DNA from: Pyrus communis
Taxonomy: Eukaryota > Streptophyta > Magnoliopsida > Rosales > Rosaceae
Direction of reading: 5' to 3'
Length of the DNA stretch: 64,000 nt
Assembly: GCF_963583255.1 (NCBI RefSeq)
Contig: NC_084804.1
Location: forward strand, 18,356,723-18,420,722
Part shown: piece by piece, positions 47,916 through 61,300 of the stretch
How positions within the stretch are numbered: the stretch's first letter is position 1
Layout of the letters: each line of letters begins with the position of its first letter
Program-made: the position numbers and the translations under genes
Notes under the pieces: model-generated
What the model was told of the DNA's origin: nothing
The model's input: the letters and a program-made list of their open reading frames with translations, nothing else
Database searches by the model: none

Positions 47916-48007
47916 AGGCAAATCTCATGTCCCATTTGTTTAACATCCATGAACCTTCCCAAGTCTACCTACAATATTTGAGACATTTCATAAATATGGA
48001 AAACAAA

Positions 48008-48485
48008 ATGGGGTACAACATTAAGCTTGTGTTGTGCATCTGCTCCTTAGCATTAATCTTGGCTCGTGTCTCCTCAGCCACTTCCAGAAGAGATATCAGA
48101 GGCTTCATCAATGAACACAACAAAGCTCGGGCGGAGGTCGGTGTTGGTCCGATCAAATGGAACGAGACCATAGCAAGGTATGCACAAAACCATGCCAATG
48201 TAAGATCTTGGGACTGCAATGGAGCACTCAATGGGGCCTTATGGTGAGAACATAGCCTCAGGCGAAGGCATGACGGGTGCAGCTGCTGTCAAGTATTGGG
48301 TTACCGAGGAGTTCTATGACTACAACCAAAACAAATGTATTAACGACGAATGTGGTCACTACCTTGCTGTGATTTGGAGCAAATCAACCTATGTTGGTTG
48401 TGCCACGTCATTGTGCACGAATGGACAAACCTTCGTGATCTGCGATTATGATCCTTCTGTAACAGATGGGGAACACCCTTACTAA
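48008..48485 (+). pseudogene. PR-1-like gene with a frameshift
   Basis: Begins MGYNIKLVLCICSLALILAR (signal peptide; an ATG at 47996 is also in frame), continues FINEHNKARAEVGVGPIKWN and DCN, then leaves frame at about 48218-48222. The next frame resumes MEHSMGPYGENIASGEG, GHYLAVIW and FVICDYDPS, ending EHPY. Compared with the intact paralogue (GCDMEHSGGP), AATATG seems to have become AATG, a 2-bp loss. Read through, all six CAP cysteines would be present, but CAP2 has DPSVTDGE in place of DPPGNYED. Everything else looks gene-like, so either a recent pseudogene or a base-call error. Confidence 0.85.
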
Positions 48486-49156
48486 ATAAATAAAACTTAC
48501 ATTGTAATCTTGTGCCTTTAACACTTGTTCACTCGTCACAGGTCATGTAATGAATTAAGGACCAGTATTATATAGCACCCGTTACGAATGAGCTTTTCTC
48601 ATATGTACTAGACATGACCATGTTTTGGTGTCGGATCTAGTATTTTGTTCTTTTAAATAAAAAATTAGAAATAAAAGGGAATGTGAGGTACATGTATATT
48701 GTAATCGTGCGTGCAAATTCACCTTCACTTTACGACATTCCAGGCAATGGATTTTATAATTTGTTAATATAAAGACTTTTCTTCTTCTTCAAAATTCTTC
48801 GAATCTCGCACTGGAGCTGTGGCCAGACACTTTCTTTCCTAATTTTTAAATTTTCTTTTTTAAAAAAACGTCATTGACAACTGAATTTGTTTTTTATTTT
48901 CTTCACACGTATCAACATGACTTATTTTCAAAGGAATTGTGTTTGGACTGGAACTTAACTCTCTAGCCTGGTATTGTATTTCACATACCTTGGTGAGTCA
49001 ATATCTCAGCAAATTTTCTGAAAAAAAAAATGCCAGCAAATGCATCCGCAAGATCGTATCTGAATGACCTTATTTGAAACATTTGTAGGATAATATAAAT
49101 AATTATACTTATAATACACATGTGAAATCATTTAATTAGATAATACACATGTCTTA
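48486..49156. other. Spacer between PR-1 and the Ty3 element
   Basis: AT-rich, non-coding. The 5' break of the Ty3 element lies at about 49150; no 5' LTR or target duplication is visible. Confidence 0.5.
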
Positions 49157-52100
49157 GTGCAGGTGAATGATTTGATCTTCCCGGCGGATTTCTATGTCCT
49201 TGAAATGGAGGAAACCACCCATGCTCCATCCTTGCCGATTCTTCTTGGGAGGCCATTCATGAAGACGGCCCGAACTAAGATAGACGTGTTTAAAGGCTCT
49301 TTAACAATGGAATTTGATGGGGAAGTCATTGATTTCAATCTTTCTGAAAGTATTAAATTTCCTAAGGACGATCATTCTTGCTTTTCTATTGATATAATTG
49401 ATGATTTGGCGCAGGAATTTCTCGATTCTTTGGAGAGGGATACACTTGAAACAACAATTGCACAAGGAATTGGGCAAAAATCTGGTTTTGCCGTGCCTAG
49501 AAGTGAAGATGAGGCCGAGATGGTCGCTGCACTTGAGTCATTGCCACAACACTTTGGTAAGCATTCTAACCCAATTTCAATTTCAGTTTCCACTAATAAG
49601 TTGTTACCCTCAGTGATTCAGGCACCCGTACTTGAGCTTAAACCATTGCCCGATCATTTAAAGTACGTTTTCTTGGGAGACAACGAGACATTGCCCGTCA
49701 TTGTCTCCTCATCACTCACGGCCATAGAGGAGGAGAAGTTGATCCGAGTGTTGAAAGAGCACAAGACGGCCATTGGATGGACTTTGGCCGATATTAGGGG
49801 AATTAGCCCGACTACGTGCATGCATCGCATACTTCTAGAGGAGGGGGCTAAACCAACTCGAGAGGCTCAGCGCCGTCTCAACCCTCCAATGATGGAAGTT
49901 GTGAAAAAGGAGATTATCAAACTTCTTGATTGTGGAGTGATTTATCCGATCTCTGATAGTCGTTGGGTGTCACCGGTGCAATGTGTTCCAAAGAAGTCCG
50001 GAGTGACAGTGGTGAAGAATGCTGAGAATGAGCTTGTGCCAACCCGTATCCAAACAGGTTGGCGAGTGTGCATTGATTATAGGAAGCTCAACGCCACCAC
50101 AAGGAAGGACCACTTCCCTTTGCCGTTCATTGATCAAATGCTTGAAAGGTTAGCCGGTCATTCTTTTTATTGTTTCCTTGATGGTTATTCTGGATATAAT
50201 CAGATTGTCATAGCGCCGGATGACCAAGAAAAGACAACTTTCACATGCCCCTTTGGTACTTTTGCTTATCGTCGCATGCCTTTTGGTTTATGCAATGCTC
50301 CGGCCACGTTTCAAAGGTGTATGGTAAGTATCTTTTCAGATTTTGTGGAAAAGATTATTGAGGTATTTATGGATGATTTCAGTGTGTTTGGTGATTCATT
50401 TGATGGTTGTTTGGAAAATCTCACAATGATTTTGAAACGATGTGTAGAAACTAACCTTGTGCTTAATTGGGAAAAATGTCACTTTATGGTTAGACAAGGC
50501 ATAGTTCTAGGGCATATTGTTTCAGAAAGAGGAATTGAAGTGGATAAATCGAAAATAGATCTTATACGCTACTTACCCTCTCCTACTTCGGTTCGAGAGG
50601 TTCGTTCGTTTCTTGGTCATGCAGGATTTTATAGGCGATTTATCAAGGACTTCTCCAAGATCTCAAACCCTCTTTGCCGTCTCCTCCAGAAAGATGTGGC
50701 GTTTGACTTCAACAAGGAGTGTGAGAAGGCGTTCAATCACCTTAAAGAAACACTAACTTCGGCCCCTATCATAGTTCCACCGGATTGGAGCCTACATTTC
50801 GAGCTTATGTGCGATGCTTCCGATTATGCATTAGGAGCTGTTTTGGGGCAAAGGAAGGAAAAGAGGCCGCATGTTATCTATTATGCCTCTCGGACTTTAA
50901 ATGATGCACAATTGAATTATTCTACCACTGAAAAAGAACTTCTTGCTGTTGTGTTTGCTTTAGATAAATTCCGTTCTTATTTGCTTGGTACTAAAGTTAT
51001 CATTTATACTGACCATGCAGCATTGAAGTATTTGTTCACCAAGAATGAGGCCAAACCATGACTCATTCGTTGGATGCTTCTTCTCCAAGAGTTTGATATC
51101 GAAATCCGGGACAAGAAGGGAAGTGAAAACGTGGTGGCTGACCACTTGAGTCGTATGGTGCATGAGGAGGATGCCGTGCCTATCATAGAGACATTCCCAG
51201 ATGAGCAACTGATGTCCGTCAAGGTAAGTGAACCGTGGTATGCTGATTTGGTGAATTATTTGGTGTCTAAACATGTTCCTAGTGAATTACTTAAACACCA
51301 ATGTGATAAATTGAAGAAAGAGGCACGGTTTTACGTGTGGGATGACCCGTATTTATGGAAATATTGCCCTGACCAAGTTATACGTAGGTGTGTGCACGAT
51401 TCTGAGTTTAATGCTATTCTAACCTTTTGTCACACTTATGCTTGTGGGGGACACTTTGGCACTCAAAGAACAGCACTTAAGGTGTTAGAATGTGGTTTCT
51501 TTTGGCCTACCATCTTTAGGGATGCTAGAACATTTTGCATGTCTTGTGATAGATGCCAAAGAACGGGCAATATTGGTCCTAAACAACAAATGCCGCAAAC
51601 CCCCATTTTTAGTGTTGAAATCTTTGATGTTTGGGGTATTGATTTTATGGGTCCCTTTCCTTCGTCACATGGGTTTCTTTATATATTGCTTGCTGTGGAC
51701 TATGTGTCGAAATGGGTGGAAGCAAAAGCCACCCGAACTAATGATTCTCGAGTGGTTGCAGATTTTGTGAAAACTAACATTTTTGCAAGGTTTGGAATGC
51801 CACGAGTGCTAATTAGTGATGGAGGTTCCCATTTTTGTAATCGAACCATCGAGGCGTTGCTCAAGAAATACAATGTCACGCATAAGGTGGCCACACCTTA
51901 TCATCCTCAAACGAGCGGGCAAGCCGAGGTTTCGAATAGGGAAATCAAGCAGATTCTTGAGAAGACCGTGGGGCCTACAAGGAAGGATTGGAGTTTGCGC
52001 TTAAACGATGCATTGTGGGCGTATCGCACTGCCTACAAAACCCCCATTGGGATGTCACCTTTTCGGCTCATCTATGGGAAGCCATGCCATCTTCCCGTCA

Positions 52101-52534
52101 AACTAGAGCATTGTGCACATTGGGCCGTCAAAACGTTCAATATGGACCTTGATGCCGCAGGTTTACATAGGAAGCTTCAATTGTGTGAGCTTGATGAAAT
52201 CCGAAATGAAGCATATGAGAATGCCCGGATTTACAAGGAGAAAACGAAAGCATTCCATGACAAGATGATTCGTGCCAAGACGTTCTCTATTGGGCAGAAA
52301 GTGTTGTTGTTCAATTCTCGCCTTCGGTTGTTTCCGGGTAAGTTGCGTTCCAAATGGGTTGGTCCTTTTATTGTCACTAATGTTTTCCCTCATGGTGCAG
52401 TGCAAATCAAAAGTTCAAGGACGCAGCAAGAATTCAAAGTGAATGGGCATCGATTGAAGCCCTATTACGAGATGTTTGAGGAGCATGTCGTGGAGGAGGT
52501 ACCCCTCCATGCCGTGGAACCTAGTCAATCTTAA
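49157..52534 (+). pseudogene. Ty3 pol polyprotein with one in-frame stop
   Basis: A single frame broken once, by TGA at 51059-51061, where the context (KP*LIRW) suggests a mutated CGA arginine codon. Domains in order: protease C-terminal end (LPILLGRPFMKTARTKIDV); reverse transcriptase (WRVCIDYRKLNATTRKDHFP, FGLCNAPATFQRCM, catalytic FMDD in place of YMDD); RNase H (FELMCDASDYALGAVLGQ, YTDHAALKYL); integrase with an HHCC zinc region ([25 protein letters not shown]) and DDE core ([42 protein letters not shown]); and a C-terminal region ([11 protein letters not shown]) without chromodomain. The frame opens without a real start because the 5' part is lost. Confidence 0.92.
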
Positions 52535-54451
52535 ACGGAGGTACCGTCCGGCTGGAAAACGTTAAAGCAAGCGCTTCTTGGGAGGCAACCCATGTGTTGA
52601 AACACGAGAAGAAGGAACTTTCACTCCAAACCCAGATTTGCGTCCCTAACCTATCTCTTTATTGCTATTACTTTGCCAGTTGTGTTATGTTTGCTAGTTG
52701 TGTTAGTTGATTGTTTTTGTGTTAATCTAAGTTTGAAACATTGAGGACAATGTTTGGTTTAAGTGTTGGGGGGGGGGGGTAAACAAGCTGTTTTTGCATG
52801 AAATTCGTGGGATTTTATCACCTATCACTTCACATGTTGTTTCTCACCGTTTTAAAGTGTTTTTAGTGTGTTTTGATGTGTTTTAGTGTCATATAACAGA
52901 AAACCTTAGAAAAATTCGAAAAAGTTTGAAAAATACCAAAAAGAGTCGTTTTTGAGTCATTTTTTGTGTTTTAGGGTACCTTCCAACACAATGATGAGGA
53001 TTTGGTTTTAAATTACATGACTATTATAGAATGTTGTAAACATGGCTGGAAGTTGATTTATGCTTTGGTTTATGCTTGGTTATGGTTATAGCTTATGAAT
53101 TCACATGTAATTACAAAGAGAAAATCTGTTTTTGTAACATGCTTGAACGAAGGAACTTAAACTAAAGCTACATCCTTGTGAGACTTGAGCCTATAACGTT
53201 CTTTGGAGAGTATAATTCTGTGATTTCTTGTTTTCTAAAGTCGTTGCATGATCTCATCATTCTTTGCTTGGTTGCTACTTGGAATGCATTTCATTATAGT
53301 TCCACATACTAGAACTCATGCCCAATTCATTCAAAGCATGATATTGATTGCATAACATACAATAAGATGAAGTTGTTAGTCAAACCAAAGCCAAAAAGCC
53401 TATCCCTTTTCACATGTATTGTAGGATTACTTTTTTTTTAGCCTTTTCAAGCTTATTTTCTTTGTTAACCACATTATCCTCACCTAGCTTAGATTAGGAC
53501 TTTCCATACCCTTGTTCTTAAAGGATAGTGAAGCATGACTTAGAATGAACTCCTTTTGATCAATATATTGCAGAAAATAAGTGTGGGGGAAGATAATAGG
53601 GCACGGCCAAAGAATGAAATAAAGAAAAAAAAAATCGTGGAAAAATAAAATGAAATTAGAAAAGTGTAGAAAAGAAAGAAAAAGAGTTGAAAAATAAGTG
53701 AGAATGATCTCACAAGTATTGGTTATTGAAGGAAGGGTCCAAAAGAGTGAATTTGACCCTAATTGTGCATGAATCTTCCCTTGTGTTTAAAAGTTGATTT
53801 CTGCCATTAAAAGTGAGTTTAGGTGTCAATTTCATTACTTTGCTTCCTATTGCTTTAAGAACCTTTGTTTTACTTTACCTTTCTTTGTTAAACCATTACC
53901 CTTAGCCTCGTTACAACCCTCAACTTCTATCTAGATGTTATGTGTTCAATTTGTGGAGTTTGAATTTGGTATGAGCATATGGAATCACTGGTTCTCATTC
54001 TAAGTAGTAGCATTCCATTCATGAGATCATATTCATGTCATTGTCGTAAATCCAGAAAATGCTTTCTTTGATATAACATATGTGAGTGTTAGAATTCATA
54101 TTTACATCAATCTCCTCACATATACCTAGTGTAGGGTGTGGAGTTAGAAAATCTGTGTGAAAATTGAGTGCATTCTAGTAAGGAATTGAGGGAATTCTCT
54201 AAGGCATGTTACTACATTCAAAATGATGTTTTAATTGATTAAATGTGAAATAATAAGTGGTAACTATGATTAAGTGTTTGTTGAAGTGTAAAGTAAGCTA
54301 AATGTTGTGGGAATGATGTTCTATATTGTGTCATGTTCGTTTGAAATCCCTGAGATACATGTTGGAAGGTTTAGAATGTGTTTTGGTTTGTTTTTAGTTT
54401 CTTTCGTTTTGTTTTGCTCGAGGACTAGCAAAAGCTAAGTGTGGGGGAATT
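52535..54451 (+). other. Ty3 3' non-coding region with repeated purine tracts
   Basis: Non-coding DNA between integrase and the 3' LTR. AAGTGTTGGGGGGGGGGG occurs just after pol (about 52761), AAGTGTGGGGGAAGATAATA at about 53579, and AAGTGTGGGGGAATT directly before the LTR (about 54437). The last is the expected polypurine tract; the others look like copies of it. Confidence 0.75.
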
Positions 54452-56447
54452 TGATAGGAGCATATTTATGCGACTTAATTGGCTTGTTCTCGTGCATTTA
54501 CGTTGTGTTTCTTTAGTTATTTTAGTTCTTTATGCCATTTTCGTGTGTTTCTAGGTTCATATGGCTAAGGAAGCAAATAGGTGCATTTTGGAGCATTTTG
54601 GAGCAAAATTGGGCTTGGAATGGATAGCTTATGTTTGGAGCCAAGGTGTTGGACGAAATTGAGGCACTTTAGGACACAAAACAATGGCCCTAGCCCAATT
54701 ACATAACCTTGCCATGGCTTATTCCTTCTCCCCTTCCCTTGCCATGCAAACCACCCTATTTTAGGCCCATTCTATGTACTTAAACCTTAGCCCTTTAACC
54801 TTGCAGCCATATCCCCTCTTTTATCCACATGCATTCATAATCATTCATAATCATTCACCACCAATTCAGCCACATGCACTCCCACTCCAGATTTTCAGCC
54901 ATCCCAATTCATCATTGCACATCAACACATTCTATCATTTCCACATGCATTCCCCTTACAATTTCAGCCACTCCACATGCATTTCCAGCTTTCCACCAAG
55001 TTCCTAGCTGTCATGTTCCCTCTTTTTCACCTATAAATAAGCATCCATTGCAGCCACAAATCACACACTCTTCCATATTCAGAAAACCATCTCATATACA
55101 CATTCATTCACGCCAGAAATTCATTCTCTCTCTCTAACACTGCCATACTTCACCATTCTTCATATTTTCTGCCCAAAAACACTCCTTGCCTTCCCCTACA
55201 TCCATCCCTACCCTAAACACATCATTCTACATCATCCATAACCCCCAAAACTCACCAAAACCCCTTGTGCTGCAGCAACTAGAGGAGAAGAGGCCTAAAC
55301 GTTCATACAATTCAAGATTGAGTTGTTGGGATTTTTAGGTGTTCTTCGTTCTTGTTTTCAATGTTTACTTTGTTATTACTCTCTAAGTTTGTTGTAATCA
55401 TGAGTGGCTAAACCCCTAATTAGTTAGGGGAAAGTTTGAAGCCATGGACATATGTTGGTTATGATTTGATTTACTCCAGTTATGAATTCATGAACTTTAG
55501 ATGTGGTTTACTTTTCTGTTTTGATTAAGAACTTGTTTATGTATGTGGGTTGAGGGTCGACACTTAATTTGCATGCCTAAACTTGATGCTAGGATATAAG
55601 GGAATTTCACCTAATCGTTATGAACTTATATTCATGAGTAGTAAAAATCGCTAGTCACGATTGTGTTTAGTAAGCCCTAGGCTGGATTAACATGCGTATT
55701 CCATAGTTATGAATGCCTAGTCGATGTTTATGATTTCCGTTGAACTTAATGATCTTTGTTGAATGTCTCTATCATGCGTATTCCATAGTTAGGGACTTTG
55801 ATTAGGAATAATTCGGTTGTAATGCGTATCCCATTCAATCCAATGAATCTAGGGAAATCTGAAAGTTAATTTAAGCGGACCTAATTAACTTGGAGCATTG
55901 TCATTCATCGTTTGTTGAAGTCATAACTGGGAATCAAATTATATGCATATGTTCATGTGTGGATAAGGAACCCTCTAACTAGTTTCTCATCATTCTATTT
56001 CATCAATTTCGTTTTTACAATCTGTTTTAATTAGAATCTGTGCATTTAATTTAATTTCGTCAAAACCTTAATCCCCCTTTACTTTAGTGTCCAACTTAGT
56101 TAGAAAGTGTCTTAGTTTGTGTTTTTAAGTGTTTTGATTCAATTTGTTACACAAATTCGTCCAAATTCACCAAAGTGTTCAAAACTGCCCAGAAAGTGTT
56201 TTTAAGGCAGTTTTGAGTGTTTTGGGTGATGTTTGAGTCTTTTGGTTTGTTTTAGTGTTTTAAAGTTTAGTTTTGCATTCTTTGAGTCTAGTATAGTGTT
56301 TTATATTGTGTTCTTACGTTTTTTATTCAATTTCACATTGATTAGCATCCCTAGTTAATCCCCGGTCTAGAACGATCCCTATTTGCTCATATACTACAAT
56401 TGTCATCCATAGGGTTTAATTTGTGTGTCAAGTTAATTTACGCATCA
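54452..56447 (+). repeat. Ty3 3' LTR (1996 bp)
   Basis: Starts TGATAGGAGCATATTTATGCG right after the polypurine tract and ends TTACGCATCA. TATAAATA at 55032-55039 is the probable LTR promoter, which sets transcription start near 55065. No partner LTR lies in the window. Confidence 0.82.
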
Positions 56448-56564
56448 GTTCACCCTTATATGAAGAATTATGGGTAATATGCTATTTAGTTTGCAGTTAC
56501 TTATAACTTGTATGTTTAAGAGCAATGACGAGTAAATATGTGGACAAAAATTATATACGCATGG
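56448..56564. other. Short flank between Ty3 LTR and duplicate
   Basis: 117 bp of AT-rich sequence with no counterpart in copy 1, where the CACTA terminus takes this place. Confidence 0.6.
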
Positions 56565-57646
56565 TCAAGGCAAACATAATGAAATGACTTGTCATTCATT
56601 TATATGCATGCTTCGCAAGAGGTTAAATGCAATTGTCGAGGAGGATGTGCTTAAGCCTGTAAGGAAGTCACCTAGGGAAGAAACTCAATTTCTTTAATTG
56701 GAGATACCATGAAGGAAGTTCAATGTGGTATAAACATTCCATACTACATGACTCATTATAGCATTCATATTAAAGTGAAGATATCCATGAGATATTGAGA
56801 CCAAAAGTCTTGAGCGACCAATCTACAAAACAACTCAAAAGATAAAGAAGTATCTTTTTCTGCTCATCCTTAGTGCTATTTTATGTGGCGTTAGGAAAGG
56901 TATTAACACTGATTGAGATTTGAGGCTAGCAATCTCCCGCAAGGTACAGGTCACATGTACTATTGGAGAACTCATGTAAGTAAGAGCAATCATGAGGCCG
57001 TGACTATGAGGATTGGTTTGTTCTCTAAGAACTCTCATGAGAATCAAGATTAAGAGTAGGCCACAAATAACGCTATCACGCGCCAAGTTTTTTTATCAGT
57101 GCCATGTCTGTGACATTTAGTATTCTGGTCAAAAGGGGTCTAGTTCAAGACATAGTTCACTATGATTCCTTCAGATGAAAGTTGTTAACACTAAATTTAG
57201 GTTCGAGTTTGGAAGACAGTTATACCCATTCCATGGTATACAAGTTGTCCAAATTTCTTCCATTCATATCTATATGTTTACGTCTTCTAAATTGTTATAG
57301 CGTTTTGAATCTTGTGGAGAATTGTTGGTTATTTAATTTATTTTACTTAAGATTCAAAACTTTATTTACTATTTTCTAAAATAATAAATATGAAGAGTCA
57401 TGCCTACTGGGATAAGTCACAACTTTTACAAAAGAGAGTATAGAGTTTTATAAATGAGGAATTCCTCAAACATAAAATAGACGTTCATTACTTTCCTTCT
57501 CTTCGACATCTACATTCCCTATATCCATCTACTTATCTTCATCATCAATGGGCAATTGATTACTATGTGGCATCCTGTCTACCGTAATAGTGCATATGGA
57601 TCAAACACTCTGTGAGATTCTAGGGTTGTATTTTAATGTATATAGT

Positions 57647-57712
57647 GGGGGTACCTTCATTGGGTGCAACTATGACCCCCCAGGCAACTATCAAGTTGAG
57701 AAGCCTTACTAA
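57647..57712 (+). pseudogene. PR-1 3' remnant, 21 codons
   Basis: Reads GGTFIGCNYDPPGNYQVEKP then Tyr and stop: the end of a basic PR-1, including the intact CAP2 signature. Everything upstream was removed by the deletion that joins the distal spacer to this point. The downstream flank matches that of the broken PR-1 at 4792-5277. Confidence 0.9.
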
Positions 57713-58310
57713 CCATGGAAGAATCAACAACCACTCTGGCAATTTTTGCTGATTGATATATCTATTGATTAGAAATTCTTCAATACGGTCCATATTTTTA
57801 TGGAAATCTCTACAAAATAAGAGAAAGATAAAGAAATCGACAGATATCGTTGTTATTTCTAACACATTTTTTCAATATCAGAGAAACTCTCACATTTTGT
57901 CTTAATCAATGTTTGACAATTTCTAAAGTTTCCTTTTAAATTTCCATTATTTCCATCAAAATCAACCGCTTTTGATGTTGATATTCGATATATCCATCGA
58001 TATTTCCACAAATTTGCATATCAATATTTTTTATCGATATCGATATCTTAAACAACAATTATATCTAAGAAGATAAGCTATATGTTATTAAGAATAAAAT
58101 GAACTAAGAAGCGATGACTGATCATTTCTATTTAACTTCAACTGGCAAGAGTGATGTTGTCTGGCGCCTAACTCTCACCTACACAAGGCATATACAACAT
58201 GGCATCTTAATCTTTGATCTTCCCGAGTTTTCTTTGGCATAATTTAGGCTGCTTAACCATGATAATTAAAGGATGATGCTGTCTAGCGAGCTTCGGTGAT
58301 GGCTCTTGGC
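57713..58310. other. Spacer, duplicate of 5278-5881
   Basis: AT-rich, non-coding, homologous to the copy 1 spacer. Confidence 0.6.
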
Positions 58311-61300
58311 TAGATTATGTCCCTAACGGAGGCTGTGGATCCTGATTGGTGGCCCTCAGTGGTTGTTTCTTTAGTGGATTTTTGCCTTTATTGTCTACAG
58401 GGCCTTTATTGTTTGCCATCATTATGGACAAACACTAGCCCGATTGTGGAGTGGAGGACATCAAATGTTTGTTGGATTTTTTTGAGGATTGTTTAGACCT
58501 GGAGAAGCGCTTTGAGGACTAGATTCATTTGGTTGGTAGACTAATTGTTGATTAGGAACCCCCTCAGTATGTTATGAAGGAGGTACTTCGGCTACTCTGG
58601 CACAAACTTGGAGTCATCCGAGTGGCTAGAGTGAAGGAAAACATCTACGCTATCTCCATTGGGGAAGAAGCGGTAATAAAGCGGTTGTTAGAGGGGAACC
58701 CATGGTTTGTGAAAGGCTACTCCTTCTTAGTTAAGTTCTGGCCTACTTATCACTCCTTGGATCACATTAAGTCGGACAAGGCGATGTTTTAGGTCCAATC
58801 TTATGGCATACCACGCTAACTCTATACCAAGAAAAATGCTCGCTGGCTAGGAAAAGGGATTGGAGCAGTCATCGTAGTCGATGATCTGGTGGAGAACGGG
58901 TTCTGAGGTTTCTTACAGTTCAAGGTTGATTTTGATGCCTGTAGACCCCTCCTTACCAGATTCATTATGCCTTGCCCCTAGAATGGTTCTTTTAACTGTT
59001 CGGCTTTGTTACTAGGGTCTCAAGGACTTTTGCTACAAGTGTGGTCGGCTTGGGCATTCTAAAGGATGTACCTAGAATGTTCAACTCACTAAATCCACCG
59101 AACGTAAATATTGTGAGGGATTAAAAGCGTCCATTTTAGGTTCCGTCTCTACGCTGCTGTTTCCTCGCCAGGTTAGACTTAAGCCAAGTAGCGGTGTTAA
59201 TGAGCGGTGCTAATGTGGAGGGTGATTTCTATGGTATCCTGTATGAAGAATGGGAAGCACCGGCACGGCAGTTTCAGGTGAACATTGTGGCCAAATAGAA
59301 GGACATTGAGGTCTCCGTACGGTCAAACGGTAACGACAATCCAGCTCATGGCGACAGGGATAGGTTGGAGCTGACATCTGGGATGATGCAACTTGGTTTG
59401 CAGTGTATGTTACCTGGTAACAGTCAATCTGAGGATGTCAGAAGGAGATCATCTCTGGAGGATCTTGATCACATGTGGCACCCTAATAGTTTTGGGACCC
59501 ACTTTACGAATGACTTATTAACGTTGACTATCAATGGTTTATCCCTCGATAAAGTTTGGTGTGACCCAAAGCGAACCCTACCATGGGCTTTCCTCAATGC
59601 CAATGGGCTTACCCACACTTAGCAATTCTTTAGGCATGAGCCCCGATACGAGTTCGCTGGCCTACCCTGTGATTAGCTGTTGGATCCTAGCAACTCATTA
59701 CTAGTGGGGGACCTACCTATCGATCCATTATGGAAAAGCTAAGAAAAGGCACATGGATGAGAGTGCTACACCTAACCCCCTCCTAAACATCTAAGAACCA
59801 AGGCACCTATTGGCGTGTGGAAACCTTTCCAGTTTGCTTAGGGCGGTGGCCCTAAAAGAAAATAAAAAAGGAATGGTGGGGGGCGAGGTCGGCGTGCAAC
59901 TAGAGATAGTGACTTTACTTGGAGAAGTTCGTTCTGCATAGGGGAAGACCAAGGGTTATGTGAAGTCCTTATTTCTGCGTCCAAAGAGTTGGAAGAGGCT
60001 GAATTCAATGGCCTGTTGGGAAGGAATAAGCACCAAAAGAATCTGGAGTTGGCGGCAGTTGAGGAGACTCAGTGCTGCCGTCAACCATGAGTATTTTATT
60101 CTGGAACTGCCAGGGGCTTGGGAATCGCCGGATGGTTTGGGCGTTGCGTGGGTTAATCCGACAACAAGCTCCCTGTATTGTGTTTCTCTCTAAAACTAAA
60201 TACAATACGAACATGCTACAAAATATCAGAGTGCAGTTGGGGTTCGATTATGCTTTTGGAGTAAACTCTTGTGGTAGATCCGGAGATCTTGCCTTGCTGT
60301 GGAATGATGACACTACTTTGGGAATTATATCCTCTTCTTCCCACCATATTAACGCGAAGGTAGGCGGAATTGGTGATGTGAAGCAGTGGAGGCCCATGGG
60401 TTTCTATGGGCACCCGGTGACTAAGCGTAGGCATGAAACGTGGGACCTATTGAGGACACTAGCTTCACGCTCCTCCATTCCCTGGGTTTATGGAGGCGAT
60501 TTCAACGGAATTCTCCTTTCCATGGAAAATGAGGAAGGAAATTTACGCCACGTCCCTCAAATTCTCTCATTTCGTGAAACAGTGGGAGACTGTAATCTCA
60601 TGGATCAGAGGCGAGAATTTTACTTGGATAATCTCCTGCTGTGAGGGTATTAATGGACGGCTCGACCGTGTCCTCGCTATTCTATCATGGAGTAATCTAT
60701 TTTCCAATTGCTTTATTATCCACCTTAACCCATGCAAATCTGATCACATTCCAATTTTGCTTAATTACAATGGCAGGGATTCTAGGAAGGGTCATGGAAG
60801 GACTTATTTCATATTTGAAGAATGGTGTACGCATCATGATTCTTGTAAGGAAGTGATCGCTGAGGCTTGGTCTGCCTCGATTGCAGGGTTCCCTATGTTC
60901 CAGGTGGTGGAAAAATCGAAAGCGATCAAGGTTGCTTTTCTAACTTGGCAACACCAAAATTTCAAGGCTAGGAAATTGAAAATTGAGTAGGTTTGTTCTC
61001 AGCTCAATTTTTTCTGGCTAACCCCTTGACTGAACCATGTTGGCCAAGAAGAATCACCTTTTGCAGAAACTTGATTCCCTTTTGGCTTGAGAGGAAACCT
61101 TCTGGTGGCAAGGGTCTCGAATTCAATGGTTCAAAGAGGAAGACAAGGACATCAAGTTTTTCCACTAGAGAGCTACCACTGGAAAAACAAAAAAAATGCA
61201 ATTTATGGCCTGAGTGACAATAATGGAGAGTTGGTTGTGTCAGATGATGGTATGGAATGCATTGTTTTATCCTGTTTTGACAACCTATTCCGGACCTCCC

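Larger units (their letters stand above)
49157..56447 (+). mobile_element. Ty3/Gypsy element, Athila/Tat-like, 5' truncated
   Basis: Contains the end of protease, reverse transcriptase, RNase H and integrase, a 1.9-kb non-coding stretch, a polypurine tract and a 2-kb 3' LTR. The long spacer after integrase, the large LTR and the absence of a chromodomain point to the Athila/Tat side of Ty3 elements. The 5' LTR, gag and most of protease are missing. The segmental duplicate begins 117 bp beyond its right end. Confidence 0.88.
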
